Assembly: GCA_903632075.3 (NCBI GenBank)
Contig: CAHIKZ030003337.1
Location: 583,501 to 647,500 of the forward strand
From: Acanthosepion pharaonis
Taxonomy: Eukaryota; Mollusca; Cephalopoda; Sepiida; Sepiidae
Length of the DNA stretch: 64,000 nucleotides
Direction: 5' to 3'
Made by a program: the position numbers and the translations under genes. Positions 1 through 11,485 of this stretch are shown in pieces. The notes beneath the pieces were generated by a model. That model was not told where the DNA came from, searched no databases, and saw only the letters and a list, made by a program, of their open reading frames with translations. How positions within the stretch are numbered: position 1 is the first letter of the stretch; the number at the start of each line of letters is the position of its first letter.

Positions 1-1492
1 TTTTGTTCTTTGTTTTTTTTTTCTCTCTTTTTTTTTTTTCTCTTGTTTTTTTTCTTTGTTTTTTCTCTCTTTGTTTTTTCTTCTTTTTTTTTCTGTTTTT
101 TTTCTTTTTTGTTGTTTTTTCTGTTTTTCTCTTTGTTTTTCTCTACATTTTTCTTTTTTTTTCTCTCTTTGTTTTTTCTCTCTCTCTTGTTTTTTTCTCT
201 TTGTTTTTTCTCTTTGTTTTTTTCTCTTGTTTTTTTTTTTTTTTGTTTTTTTCTTTCTTTTTTTTCTCTTTGTTTTTTTTCTTTTTTTTTTTCTCTCTTT
301 GTTTTTTTCTTTGTTTCTCTGTTTTGTTTTTCTTTCTCTTTGTTTTTCTCTTTCTTTTTTTTCTCTCTCTTTTTTTTTCTCCCTTTGTTTTTTCTCCTTT
401 TGTTTTTTTTTCTCTTTTTTTTTTTTTCCTCCTTGTTTTTTTTTTTCTCTCTTGTTTTTTCTCTCTCTTTGTTTGTTTTTTCTTTGTTTTTTTTTTCTTT
501 CTTTCTTTGTTTTTTTTTTTTCTCTTTGTTTTCTCTCTCTTTGTTTTTTTCTCTCTTTGTTTGTTTTTTTCTTTTGTTCTTTGTTTTTTCTCTTTGTTTT
601 CTCTCTCTTTGTTTTTTCTCTTTGTTTGTTTTTCTCTCTTTGTTTTTTTTCTCTCTTTGTTTTTTCTTTGTTTTTTTTTTCTTCTTTTTTTTTTTGTTTT
701 TTCTCTCTTTGTTTTTTTCTCTCTTTGTTTTTTTCTCTCTTTGTTTTTTCTCTCTCTTTGTTTTTTTTCTCTCTTTTTCTCTTTTTGTTTTTCTCTCTTT
801 GTTTTTCTCTCTCTTTGTTTTTTTTCTCTCTCTTTGTTTTTTTCTCTCTTTGTTTTTTTCTCTCTTTGTTTTTTTTTTCTCTTTGTTTTTTCTCTCTCTT
901 TGTTTTTTTTTTTTTTTTTTTTTTTCTTTGTTTTTTTGTTTTCTTTTTTTTGTTTTTTTCTTTCTTTGTTTTTTCTCTCTTTTTGTTTTTCTTTTTGTTT
1001 TCTCCTTGTTTTTGTTTTTTGTTTCTCTCTTTGTTTTTTCTCTCTCTTGTTTTTCTCTCTGTTTTTTTTTTTTTGTTTTTTTGTTTTTTTTTTCTCTCTT
1101 TGTTTTTTCTCTCTTTTGTTTTTTCTCTCTTGTTTTTTTTCTCTGTTTTTTTTTTTCTCTCTCTTTTTTTTCTCTTTGTTTTTTTTCTCTTTGTTTTGTT
1201 TTGTTTTTTCTCTTTGTTTTTTTTCTCTCATTTTTTTTTCTCTCTCTTTGTTTTTCTCTCTTTGTTTTTTTTTTTTGTTTTTCTCTTTTTTTTTTTCTCT
1301 TTTTTTTCTCTTTCTTGTTTTTTTTTCTCTCTCTTTTTTTTCTCTTTGTTTTTTTCTCATTGTTTTTCTCTCTGTTTGTTTTTCTCTCTTTGTTTTTTCT
1401 CTCTTTTTTTTCTCTTTTTTTGAATTTTGATCTCTTTTTTTTTTTTTTCTTTCTTTTTTTTTTTTATTTCTTTGTTTTTTTTTTTTTTTCTT
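1..1492. repeat. T-rich pyrimidine minisatellite array
   Basis: Nearly uninterrupted pyrimidine DNA built from variable units of a T run followed by CTCTCTTTG, roughly 12-18 bp each. The + strand carries almost only T and C, with G once per unit and A nearly absent. Long Phe/Leu/Ser-rich frames exist on all + frames and an Arg/Lys/Glu frame on the - strand, but they only reflect composition. The array starts at or before the window edge. Confidence 0.95.
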
Positions 1493-2040
1493 AAAAAAAA
1501 TAACTTCTTACCAAACAATGTTTATTTTTTTTAAAATTGTTTGTTTTTTTTTCTTTTTGTTCTGTTCTAAAATTTTTTATCTTTTTTTTTCATATTCACG
1601 TTTCTTTTTTTTAAAAGACGTTTTTTGTTTCTGATAGAATTTTCTCTTTGATTTTTCTCCCTTTTTTTTTATTCTTTCTGAAGGCTTTGTTTCTTTGTTT
1701 TTCAAGTATTTTTTTTTTCTTCTTTTTTTTCTCTGATTGTTTAGTTTTCTTTCCTTTTTTTTTTTTTGGATTTTCTTTTTTTTTTCTCTTTGTTTTTCCT
1801 CTCTTTTTCTTTTTTTATATTTTTATTTTTTTTGCTCTTTGTTTTTCTCTTTTAATTTGAAAATTTTTCTCAAAAATTGTTTTTATCTCTTTTTTTTTTC
1901 TTCTTTGTTTTTTCTCCCTTGTTTTTTTTTTTCTCTTTGTTTTTTTTTCTCTTTTGTTTGTTTTTTCTCTCTTGTAAAAAAACTTTATTTTATATCTTTA
2001 TTAATAACAAATTTTAGAATATACTTATCATGATTTTTAT
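1493..2040. repeat. Degenerate T-rich flank of the array
   Basis: The same T-run/CTCTTTG texture continues, increasingly interrupted by AT-rich sequence, and fades out by about 2040. It looks like the decayed edge of the upstream array. No gene is visible. Confidence 0.7.
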
Positions 2041-3336
2041 TTAGTCTTTGATAATTTTTTGTTTTCTTTGACTTCAAAAAATAAAAAATGCTCCCAGTAA
2101 TTTAAATATACGAAAATCTTTCAATATACATTTAATTAAATCAACTTTTCGTTTTTTATTCAGACATGGAAATTTTCATTCATTCTGTTTTTATCACACT
2201 CAAAATTGCCAAATCGGTTTTGGGAAAACAAATAAAATTTCATTCACTAAAATAATAGTGAATGTAAAATTTATAAAACAAAAAAAAAAAATTTTGATAA
2301 TTTTGTCATGAAGATACTGAAAACTTAGTGTATTTTTGCAAATTATAAAATAAACATTTTGGGACCTACATGTTGCTCTTTTTTTTTTGTCTAAAACAGG
2401 TAAAGTCTTTGACACTTTGAAAAAGAGCACTGTTTTTTTTTCTTTGGACATACCAACGACAAAGCTCTTTTGTTTTTTTTAAATTTATTTTATATTTAAC
2501 ATTTCTGAAACACACCATGATTCTTTCCCAGCTTTTAATGTTCGCCTTGATTTTAAAATTTTTGTTTAATAAACTTTTACCGAGCAATGCAAAATCAATA
2601 AACCGATCATGGAGAACATTCAAACCTGGAGACATTTTTTATTCAAAAATTGTTTTTAGAAACAGTATGTGTTACTGGGGCCGGGTACCAATAATCAATA
2701 GAATCCATTTCTTTAATCAAAACCATTTTGTTTTTTTTCACACACAGAAACATATCCGACCAGTTACAACAAAAAGACGAATTGAGGAACCATGCTCGTC
2801 TTGTTTGAAGATGACGACGTTTTGATTGTTTCTTTGAATCGTTTGAGATTTTCCTTTAAGGAAAATACAGTAATGAGAAGGTCAAATAGGAAAAAAAATT
2901 CATCTTTTATTTTTTAATTCAATCTTTTTTTTTTCAAATATGTTTGCATCCCAAAAAGGGATCTAAGGAGTGTTTTGGGGTCCACCTTTTTCGGATTAAT
3001 GGTTTCGTCTTCTGCCATAAAATAGCCATTTTAGGCATAATTTCATTTCCTGTCGTACCTGTTTCGTGCCAGGTCGTCTGTAGTGTCGGTAGTTTTTATG
3101 GTGAAATAACCTCTTTTAGGGAAGTCAGTTACAAGCATTTAGACTCTAGGAAGTCTCTTCGAGACTGTATTTTATCTATCTGTATTTGCTACTTAACCTT
3201 GTTCCTGTGTTTTACTAACTGCATTACCTTGAAAAACTTAGTTTTTAAATACATTTAATTTCTTCTTGCCTTACTTGCGTTTGTCATTTATTGGATTGTT
3301 ATTTTTTCAGGATCCTGAACATATATGTTTTTTCTG

Positions 3337-3338
<2 letters not shown>
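2041..3338. other. AT-rich unique DNA, no gene recognised
   Basis: Frames of about 100 codons exist at 2517-2825 and 2944-3258 on the + strand, but neither has a recognisable domain or codon pattern. A TTTGAAGATGACGACG stretch near 2803 faintly resembles the retroelement terminal motifs found elsewhere in the window; I give it no weight. Confidence 0.5.

Positions 3339-3369
<31 letters not shown>
3339..3369. repeat. (TA)n microsatellite
   Basis: Pure TA dinucleotide run of about 15 units. Confidence 0.95.
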
Positions 3370-3372
<3 letters not shown>

Positions 3373-3532
3373 GGTAAATATTTTTATATATATTTCTTTA
3401 ACCTCAAGCATATTTTTTCTCTGATTCTCTTTTTTCGCCTCTAATGGACTTCAATTTTTTTTTTTTATGTTTCACGGTCTATCTCTGATATTGAGCACAG
3501 ATCGCATAAATTCTCACCCCTTGAATATATTT

Positions 3533-3535
<3 letters not shown>

Positions 3536-3586
<51 letters not shown>

Positions 3587-3598
3587 GTGTGTGTGTGT
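3536..3598. repeat. (TA)n(TG)n compound microsatellite
   Basis: About 17 TA units switch directly to about 14 TG units. Confidence 0.95.
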
Positions 3599-5265
3599 CT
3601 GTTCATTTTTCTCTCATTTATCCACTCTCTGGTTTGAACAAATGAAAAAAACCAGACCTCAGGACTTTTGCGCACTTCTATATTATAATTATTTTTATTA
3701 TTTTTAATGACTACAACCAATTTCTTGCAGGGAATTTTTTTTTATCACTTTATCATAATATATGTCCCACAAACAATATTTGTCTGACTCTTTTGAGTTC
3801 AGGCTCAATAAAAAAGACTTACAAAGTATGGAATTCAAACAATTAATACATGTTACAGAAGGATAAAAGGAAGAAATAAAGTTGGCGTTTTGAACATTAT
3901 CATCATTCTTTGTTTTTGATGGTCTTTGTCTAACGGAACGTATTTCCTCCAAAAAGTCAAAAGAAAAAGTCTTCAAAGCGCCTTTCAAATATCCATCTAA
4001 CCTTGATTATCGTTGGGGCGCAATCCAGAAATAGTCTCCCCCACCCCTCAGACTGAAAAATTTATCCTAGCAACAGGAAATCTGATTGTTATGTATATTT
4101 CTAAATGTTGTACGCAATGCAATTGCGACCAGTTTTGTTATTATTGTTGTTGCTGTTGTTGTTGCAGGAATTAAAATTTTAACAAAGGGGCATGTTGTCT
4201 ATTGGTTTTCTTTGCAAGTGCCGTTTGTTTTTGCCGTGGTTTTTTATGTAAACAGTTAAAGGATGCTGAAATGCAAATTTATTGAGTTGATGCTGGTGAA
4301 TTTAATACTGAAACCTCAGAATCCTGTTTCGTCAGAACGTTTAATCAGATCTGGTATGATTGTCGATTTTTTGGAGTATGTTGTTGTCTCCGGTATTATT
4401 AAATCGAACTTGTAAATGCATTGCCTTTGCTAATCTTTGGAAATAAAAAAGCCAAAGTTGCAAAAATCAGAAGGGTTTTTTCAAAAAAGCCATGTGCAAG
4501 TTGGACTTTTTGGGATCAAGAGGTTGGGGATTGGGGACAAAAAACTCTAGTTTTCAACAAAGCCTCACCTGCTCAGTCATAGTTGCCATTTGTATAATCA
4601 CTGATGCGGATCAATTGCATGTTTTAACAATTTTCCTTGAACTAATTTGTAGGCCTTTAAAAAAAGAATAAAAATCCAGTAAGATGATTTGAAGGATTCT
4701 AAAATAGTTTTAAAGAATGTTGTTTGGGTTCTTTGTGATTATCTGGTACAATACTTTATTTTCACCATCTCAAACCAAACACTTAATTCAATCGATCGTT
4801 TATGAGGTTTCTAATTCCAGACAGTTAAAAATATTGTAAAATAGCATTCTTCTATATTATTTTTTAATTCTTTTTTTTTAAACATCTTCTATTTTCACAA
4901 CCATATTTTAACCTGTATCGTATTGAACTCATGACATAAAATTATTTGAAAGGCTTTTCGAAGAATATTTATATCCATTTTGAAATTGTTTGGATATTAG
5001 AATAATAATCGAAGGTGTTCAGAATACTTTGAAAAGCGTGGAAAAATAATAACGATCTTTTGGGATTATTCCTATATTTCCTTTTACATATCATCTTTTT
5101 TTTTTCTGTAAAATTTCAAAAATTAACGTCAAAACTTTCAGATGTATTTTTGAAATTCATTGATCGATACATTAATAAAGAAAATTTTGACAGAGACCTC
5201 CCTAGAAAAACATTTGGAGCTGAGTTTGCAGAAAACTTAACTAAATAGCAAGCTTCCCCGCCCAT
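3599..5265. other. AT-rich unique DNA, no gene recognised
   Basis: No frame with recognisable protein features. There is a short imperfect GTT run near 4140-4165. I see nothing else. Confidence 0.5.
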
Positions 5266-5281
5266 CTTTCTTTCTTTCTTT

Positions 5282-5317
<36 letters not shown>

Positions 5318-5321
5318 TTCT
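5266..5321. repeat. (TTTC)n microsatellite
   Basis: About 13 tetranucleotide TTTC units with one shifted unit. Confidence 0.95.
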
Positions 5322-6680
5322 ACCACTCCCACTTCCTGGTTGAGCAATTATAAAAGTGAAAATGTCAAAAAAAATGCATATACCCTTATGGTAACAATGC
5401 GAAAAAAGAAGTCGTTATTAATAGCACAAAAAGTAGAACTTTTCAGAATTTTATCGCCATCCATGGATGATGATGGTGTTGAACAATCTTCTTATGTCTC
5501 TAAATTTAAAGAAGAGGAAAAGCAAGTTAAAATTTAAGGTTGAAAATGATGACCATAAACTATTGAAAAATATTTAAAAACACTACATACAGCAAAAAAT
5601 GAAGATCAAAGATTTTCCCAAATTTCGTGAATCTGACAATTAGATGAATGATATCAAATCTTGTAACACACGCTAAAAGTTTATGGAGGCAAAATGTAGT
5701 AAATCCATTGTTTACAAATGAAGTTGGCATTGAAGAGCCTTTTGTGCTGAACATTGACAATGATGCCCTTTTGTGCATTCTTTGGTGGTGGGTAAATTAT
5801 TGAAATGGCGTTAAATACATATATAATGAGGCGGTATTGAAATCAATGACACAATGAACAAGGTAAAAAATACCTATTTTTGATGTGGTGAAATGTCTGT
5901 AGTTAATTGGTGCTCTCTATTTTCGCCAATTGCAGCAGGAATGTGGCAGTGAGAATTAAAATTAGAAGTTAAAAGACATTTTATAACTCGAATTAAAACG
6001 GAAGAAAAACATAAAAATAAGCCGTCTTTATGGTGAAATCTTTCTTGTTCTGGCTATCGCCAGATATACGGGCAACCAAAAGAGTCTTGGCGACATTGAT
6101 ATACCATCTTCTTTAAGAGTTCACCATATTATTAAGTTCGTAAATTTTTTAAATATTTGTTTTTAGTTTTCTTTACCTTCTTTGGAAACTATTTTATGCT
6201 ACGAGGTGTAGCGCCATCTAATTTTCAGTGAGCGACAGATTTGCGTGCATCTAAACATTCTCTATTTCCATTTTCAGGTTTGCTTTTTTTTAATTTGAAG
6301 AAAACAATTGTTGTTTATTTTTCTGAAATAAATAAAATTTGTTCATTACTTATAGTCTTAATTGTCCCTTTATTTTATTTTTTCATTATATTACACCAGA
6401 TAAATTGCCTGGTCAGCGACTCAGTGCAACACTTTTTATCCAGGAAACGGTCTTAGGGCAGGAATATACAAAAGACTATATATGTAAATATTGTGTACAC
6501 TTTCTTGAAAATCTTTTTGTTCTAAAACCAAACATTGAAAATCCCCAAGGATTTCGGATATTTTCTTTTCTTCATTTTGATTTTTTCAAATGAGGTTGAG
6601 TTATTTTAAATAATCTTCTTTAGTAAAGAGTTAAATGTTTCATTGAAAATTTCATTTGTTAAAGACTATCATCTGGCACC
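5322..6680. other. AT-rich unique DNA, possibly an old element
   Basis: A 65-codon frame at 5340-5537 is rich in Lys and Glu and ends before a run of stops. The translation beyond it stays vaguely protein-like in pieces, so this may be a decayed transposase, but I cannot name a family. No other structure is seen. Confidence 0.3.
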
Positions 6681-8022
6681 AAGTGGCGTAGCTAGAGTAA
6701 ACGTCACCAAAACGGTCTGCCCAAATGTCACTAATGACCCTGATTCACTCTATGCTGAATGGTTAGCTGTTGCCTAAATTTTCATATATGCTCTACCTCT
6801 ACTTTACTCTACTGACCGGTACGTTACTGTTTACATTTATGATCCAAGACAAAATCAATACCACAAAATAATCAGTTCAAATCAAAGATTTTTAAAATGC
6901 AACTGTTCACTTTCAGAACAACTAAATACAAAAACACCGCAATACACAAAAGAATGACATTCGATACTATGGTCTTAGAATGAATGTTTTCTTGATTTCA
7001 TTGTGGCAAACTGTCAATGACATCGTCAAATCTGTTTGTCTTATAAGCTCGTTTTCAATGGACAGCACAGCCAGATCCGACTGTCTCGACTGGCTCATGG
7101 TTGACGTAATTTTCTGTTGCTAATTTTCCTGTGTCCAATTTTTCCGTTGCATCATTTTCTGGGTACCCATTTAATTATCAATGATGTTTGAAAGTATTTT
7201 TTCTTGACAAAAATGTTCTATTTTAATTTTTAAGCATTTTTCGGAACATTGTAAATCAACTGCATTCTTTTTAAAGGTTACTAGAGAATTTATGCAAAGT
7301 TTATTTTTGTTTTTTCTTTATACAAGTAAAATAAATTTACATCATATTTTGATGTTATTATGATTTTAGATTTAGTGATAATTTAAAAACAATAAATATT
7401 TATCATTAGTACCAATAATGGAAAATTAAGTTAAAAATTTAAAAGAAATTTTTTTGGAATCGGAAAATAGGCACAAATTTTTTCGAATCCGATACATTCC
7501 GATAACCCCAAAAGTTCCGATTTTTCCGATTCTCAATTCGATTCTGAATCGTCCCAACACTAGTAGATATATTCAAAGTATAAAAGTATCAATGGAAAAT
7601 TTGCATCTCAGCGAATTAATACAGACCAAGACTGAAATTGTTGCACTTTTTGGCTTCGTATTTCCTTTGTTGTTATTAATGATGCAGAGTTAAACACCAT
7701 ATCATCCGATAAATGTTACAACAATGTCTCTTGTTAGTAACTAAGATTGTAGCAACTGAAACACATGAAAGCTTGGAAAACATTGCTATTTTTCCTATAC
7801 AAATTTCCCCGACAATTTTTAGAAATTTTCTGATTTGGGGACAAAACTGGGGGGTCATAAATTATTTTGGGGTCATATGCCCTGCCTGCAAAACCCTGTG
7901 TCTCCCACTGTTTCAGACTATTTTTGTCACCTTAGCCTGGTTGAAAAATTTTGTTGGGGTGACATTGTTTCACCCGTCCTGTGCTTGCACCCGGAGCGGT
8001 CCGCCCCCTCGCCACGCCACTG
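6681..8022. mobile_element. Possible DNA transposon remnant with GTGGCG termini
   Basis: The left side reads AAGTGGCGTAGCTAGAG and the right side, read on the other strand, CCAGTGGCGTGGCGAGGG, so the ends form a short inverted repeat. Such CAGTGGCGTAGC-type ends occur on several animal DNA transposon and MITE families (general knowledge). The right 220 bp is distinctly more GC-rich than its surroundings. I find no matching target-site duplication and no transposase frame, so the two ends may belong to separate insertions. Confidence 0.3.
7445..7565 (-). repeat. hAT-like terminal repeat fragment
   Basis: On the - strand this begins near CTAGTGTTGGGACGATTC and continues with repeated CGGAATCGG/CGGATTCG motifs. 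TIRs of this style are seen on hAT-type MITEs. The other end is not visible, so the call is weak. Confidence 0.25.
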
Positions 8023-8616
8023 GGAGGACACTTTCTCCTGCCTGCGACAGAATGCTCACCTCGCATGACTGAATAATTCCAGCCGTTTGTTCGATATTTT
8101 TAAATAACCATTCATTTAAAATATTTAATTTATTTATATGTATATTTAATGAAATCAGGATTTCAATTAAATTGTGACAGATCTGTGTTTTGTTTCTTCT
8201 GAAATAAAAATTTTAAAAAATTAACGAAATACGGTCGAAGTAGGTGATTGTTACATAAATATTTCCAAGAGTTGTCTGCACGCAGGAGCATAATTAGTCG
8301 TGTAGATTAAACGTCTTTTACACTCTATAATGCGCACCTTGCTCTCGTATGTTAAAATTCTTGAAAATAAAAATAAATGTAAAATATTTCAAACGTTTCA
8401 AAAGAAGATTGCGTAGGCAAAAAATTGTTGAGGGAAATTTTATCCATTTTCACAAACATCCATTTCTATATTATTTTTCAATAACGGGAAGTGATCATAC
8501 TTTATATAAATATGAGTAGTGGATACATCCGATTAAAATGCGTGCTATACAACGTGAAATATGTATCTAATCTCACCGCAAATATATTTACACATATGGA
8601 CAGATATCAACCTATT
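8023..8616. other. AT-rich unique DNA, no gene seen
   Basis: Ordinary AT-rich sequence leading into the satellite. A frame from 8491 runs into the array but is only a composition artefact. Confidence 0.5.
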
Positions 8617-11449
8617 GTCTCTCTCTCTCTCGCTTATCAGTCTCATAGATTCTCTCTCTCTCTCGCTTATCTGTCTCGTAGATTCTCTCTCTCTCTCGCT
8701 TATCTGTCTCATAGATTCTCTCTCTCTCTCGCTTATCTGTCTCATAGATTCTCTCTCTCTCTCGCTTATCTGTCTTGTAGATTCTCTCTCTCTCGCTTAT
8801 CTGTCTCATAGATTCTCTCTCTCTCGCTTATCTGTCTTATAGATTCTCTCTCTCTCGCTTATCTGTCTCGTAGATTCTCTCTCTCTCTCTCTCGCTCATC
8901 TGTCTCATAGATTCTCTCTCTCTCTCTGTCTCATAGATTCTCTCTCACCTCTCGCTTATCTGTCTCCTTAGATTCTCTCTCTCTCTCTGCTTATCTGTCT
9001 CATAGATTCTCTCTCTCTCTTATCTGTCTCATTCTCTCTCTGTCTCATAGATTCTCTCTCTCTCTCCTTATCAGTCTTATAGATTCTCTCTCGCTTATCT
9101 GTCTCTCTCTCTCGCTTATCTGTCTCGTAGATTCTCTCTCTCTCTCTCTCGCTTATCTGTCTCTCTCTCTCTCTCCTTATCTGTCTCATAGATTCTCTCT
9201 CTCTCTCCTTATCTGTCTCATAGATCTCTCTCTCTCTCGCTTATCTGTCTGGTAGATACTCTCTCTCTGTCTCATAGATTCTCTCTCTCTTATCTGTCTC
9301 ATAGATTCTCTCTCTTCTCTCTCTTATCTGTCTCTCTCTCTCTGTCTCATAGGTCTCTCTCTCTCGCTTATCAGTCTCATAGATTCTCTCTCTCTCTCGC
9401 TTATCTGTCTTGTAGATTCTCTCTCTCTCGCTTATCTGTCTCATAGATTCTCTCTCTCTCTCTCTCGCTTATCTGTCTTATAGATTCTCTCTCTCTCCTT
9501 ATCTGTCCTGTAGATCTCTCTCTCTCCTGCCTTATCTGTCTCATAGATTCTCTCTCTCTCTCTCTCTCTTATCTGTCTCGAAATTCTCCTCCTCTCTCCT
9601 TATCTGTCTCATAAATTCTCTCTCTCTCCTCGCTTCATCTGTTCCCACTCTCTCTCTCTCTTCGCTTATCTGTCCTGCAGATTTCTCTCTCTCTGTCCTT
9701 ACAGATTCTCTCTCTCTCGCTTAACAGTCTTATAGATTCTCTCTCTTTCTCGCTTATCTGTCTCATAGATTCTCTCTCTCCTTATCTGTCTCATAGATCT
9801 CTCTCTCTCTCTCTCTCGCTTATCTGTCCCATAGATTCTCTCTCTCTCTCTCGCTTATCTCCATCTCATAGATCTCTCTCTCTCTCGCTTATCTGTCTCA
9901 TAGATTCTCTCTCTCTCTCTTCTCGCTTATCTGTCTGTATTCTCTCTCTCTCTGTCTCATAGATTCTCTCTCTCTCTTATCTGTCTCATAGATTCTCTCT
10001 CTCGCTTATCTGTCTCGTAGATTTTCTCTCTCTCTCTGTCTCATAGATTCTCTCTCTCTCTGTCTCATAGATTCTCTCTCTCTCTCTCTCGGGCCATCTG
10101 TCTCATAGATTTCTTCTCTCTCTCGCTTCATCTGTCCTGTAGATTCTCTCTCTCTCCTTATCTGTCTCATAGATTTCTCTCTCTCTCTCGTTATCTGTCT
10201 TATAGATTCTCTCTGTCTCATCTGTCTCTCTCTCTCTCTCTCGCTTATCTGTCTCTTGTTCTCTCTCTCTCTCTCTCTCGCTTATCTGTCTCCTCATTCT
10301 CTCTCTCTCTCGCTTATCTGTCTCACAGATTCTCTCTCTCTCGCTTATCTGTCTCAGATCTCTCTCTCTCTGTCCTTAGATTCTCTCCTCTCTCTCCTTA
10401 TCTTCTATAGATTCTCTCTCTCGCTTATCTGTCTCATACATTCTCTCTCTCTCTCTCGCTTATCTGTCTCATAGATTTCTCTCTCTCTCTCTCGCTTATC
10501 TGTCTTATGGATTCTCTCTCTCGCTTATCATCTCATAGATTCTCTCTCTCTCTCGCTTATCTGTCTCATAGATTCTCTCTCTCTCTCGCTTATCTGTCTC
10601 ATAGATTTCTCTCTCTCTCTGCCTCATCTGTCTCATAGATTCTCTCTCTCTCTCTCTCGCTCATCTGTCTCATAGATTTCTCTCTCTCTCTCTGATTCTC
10701 TCTCTCTCTCTCTCTCTGTCTCATAGATTCTCTCTCTCTCTCGCTTATCTGTCTCATAGATTCTCTCTCTCTTATATCTGTCTCAGCCGTTCTCTCTCTC
10801 TCTGTCTCATAGATTCTCTCTCTGTCTCATAGATTCTCTCTCTTATCTGTCTCTCTCTCTCTCTCTCTCTCGCTTATCTGTCTCATAGATTTCTCTCTCT
10901 CTTATCTGTCTTATAGATTCTCTCTCTCTCTCTCTCGCTTATCTGTCCTTTATGATTCTCTCTCTCTCTCGCTTATCTGTCTCATAGATTCTCTCTCTCT
11001 CTCTCTCCTGTCTCTCGTTCTCTCTGTCTCATAGATTCTCTCTCTCTCTCGCTTATCTGTCTCTGTTCTCTCTCTCTCTGCTTTCATCTCTTATAGATTC
11101 TCTCTCTGCTTATCTCATAGATTCTCTCTCTCTCTCCTTATCTGTCTCATAGATTCTCTCTCTCTCTCTCGCTTATCTGTCCTTATTCTCTCTCTCTCTC
11201 TCCTTATCTGTCTCATAGATTCTCTCTCTCTCTCCTTATCTGTCTCCTTAGATTCTCTCTCTGAATAAGAGAGAGAATCATGAGTCGTAGATTCTCTCTC
11301 TCTATCTGTCTCGTAGATTTCTCTCTCTCTCTCTCGCTCATCTGTCTCATAGATTCTCTCTCTCTCTCTCATAGATTCTCTGTCTCTCTCTGATTCTCTC
11401 TCTTTCTCGCTTATCTGTCTCATAGATTCTCTCTCTCTCTCTTATCTGT

Positions 11450-11485
<36 letters not shown>

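Noticed and set aside
3..1494. Open frames of 455-494 codons on the + strand and 405 codons on the - strand
   Set aside because: They consist of Phe/Leu/Ser/Val/Cys or Arg/Lys/Glu repeats dictated by the T-rich array, with open frames on both strands.
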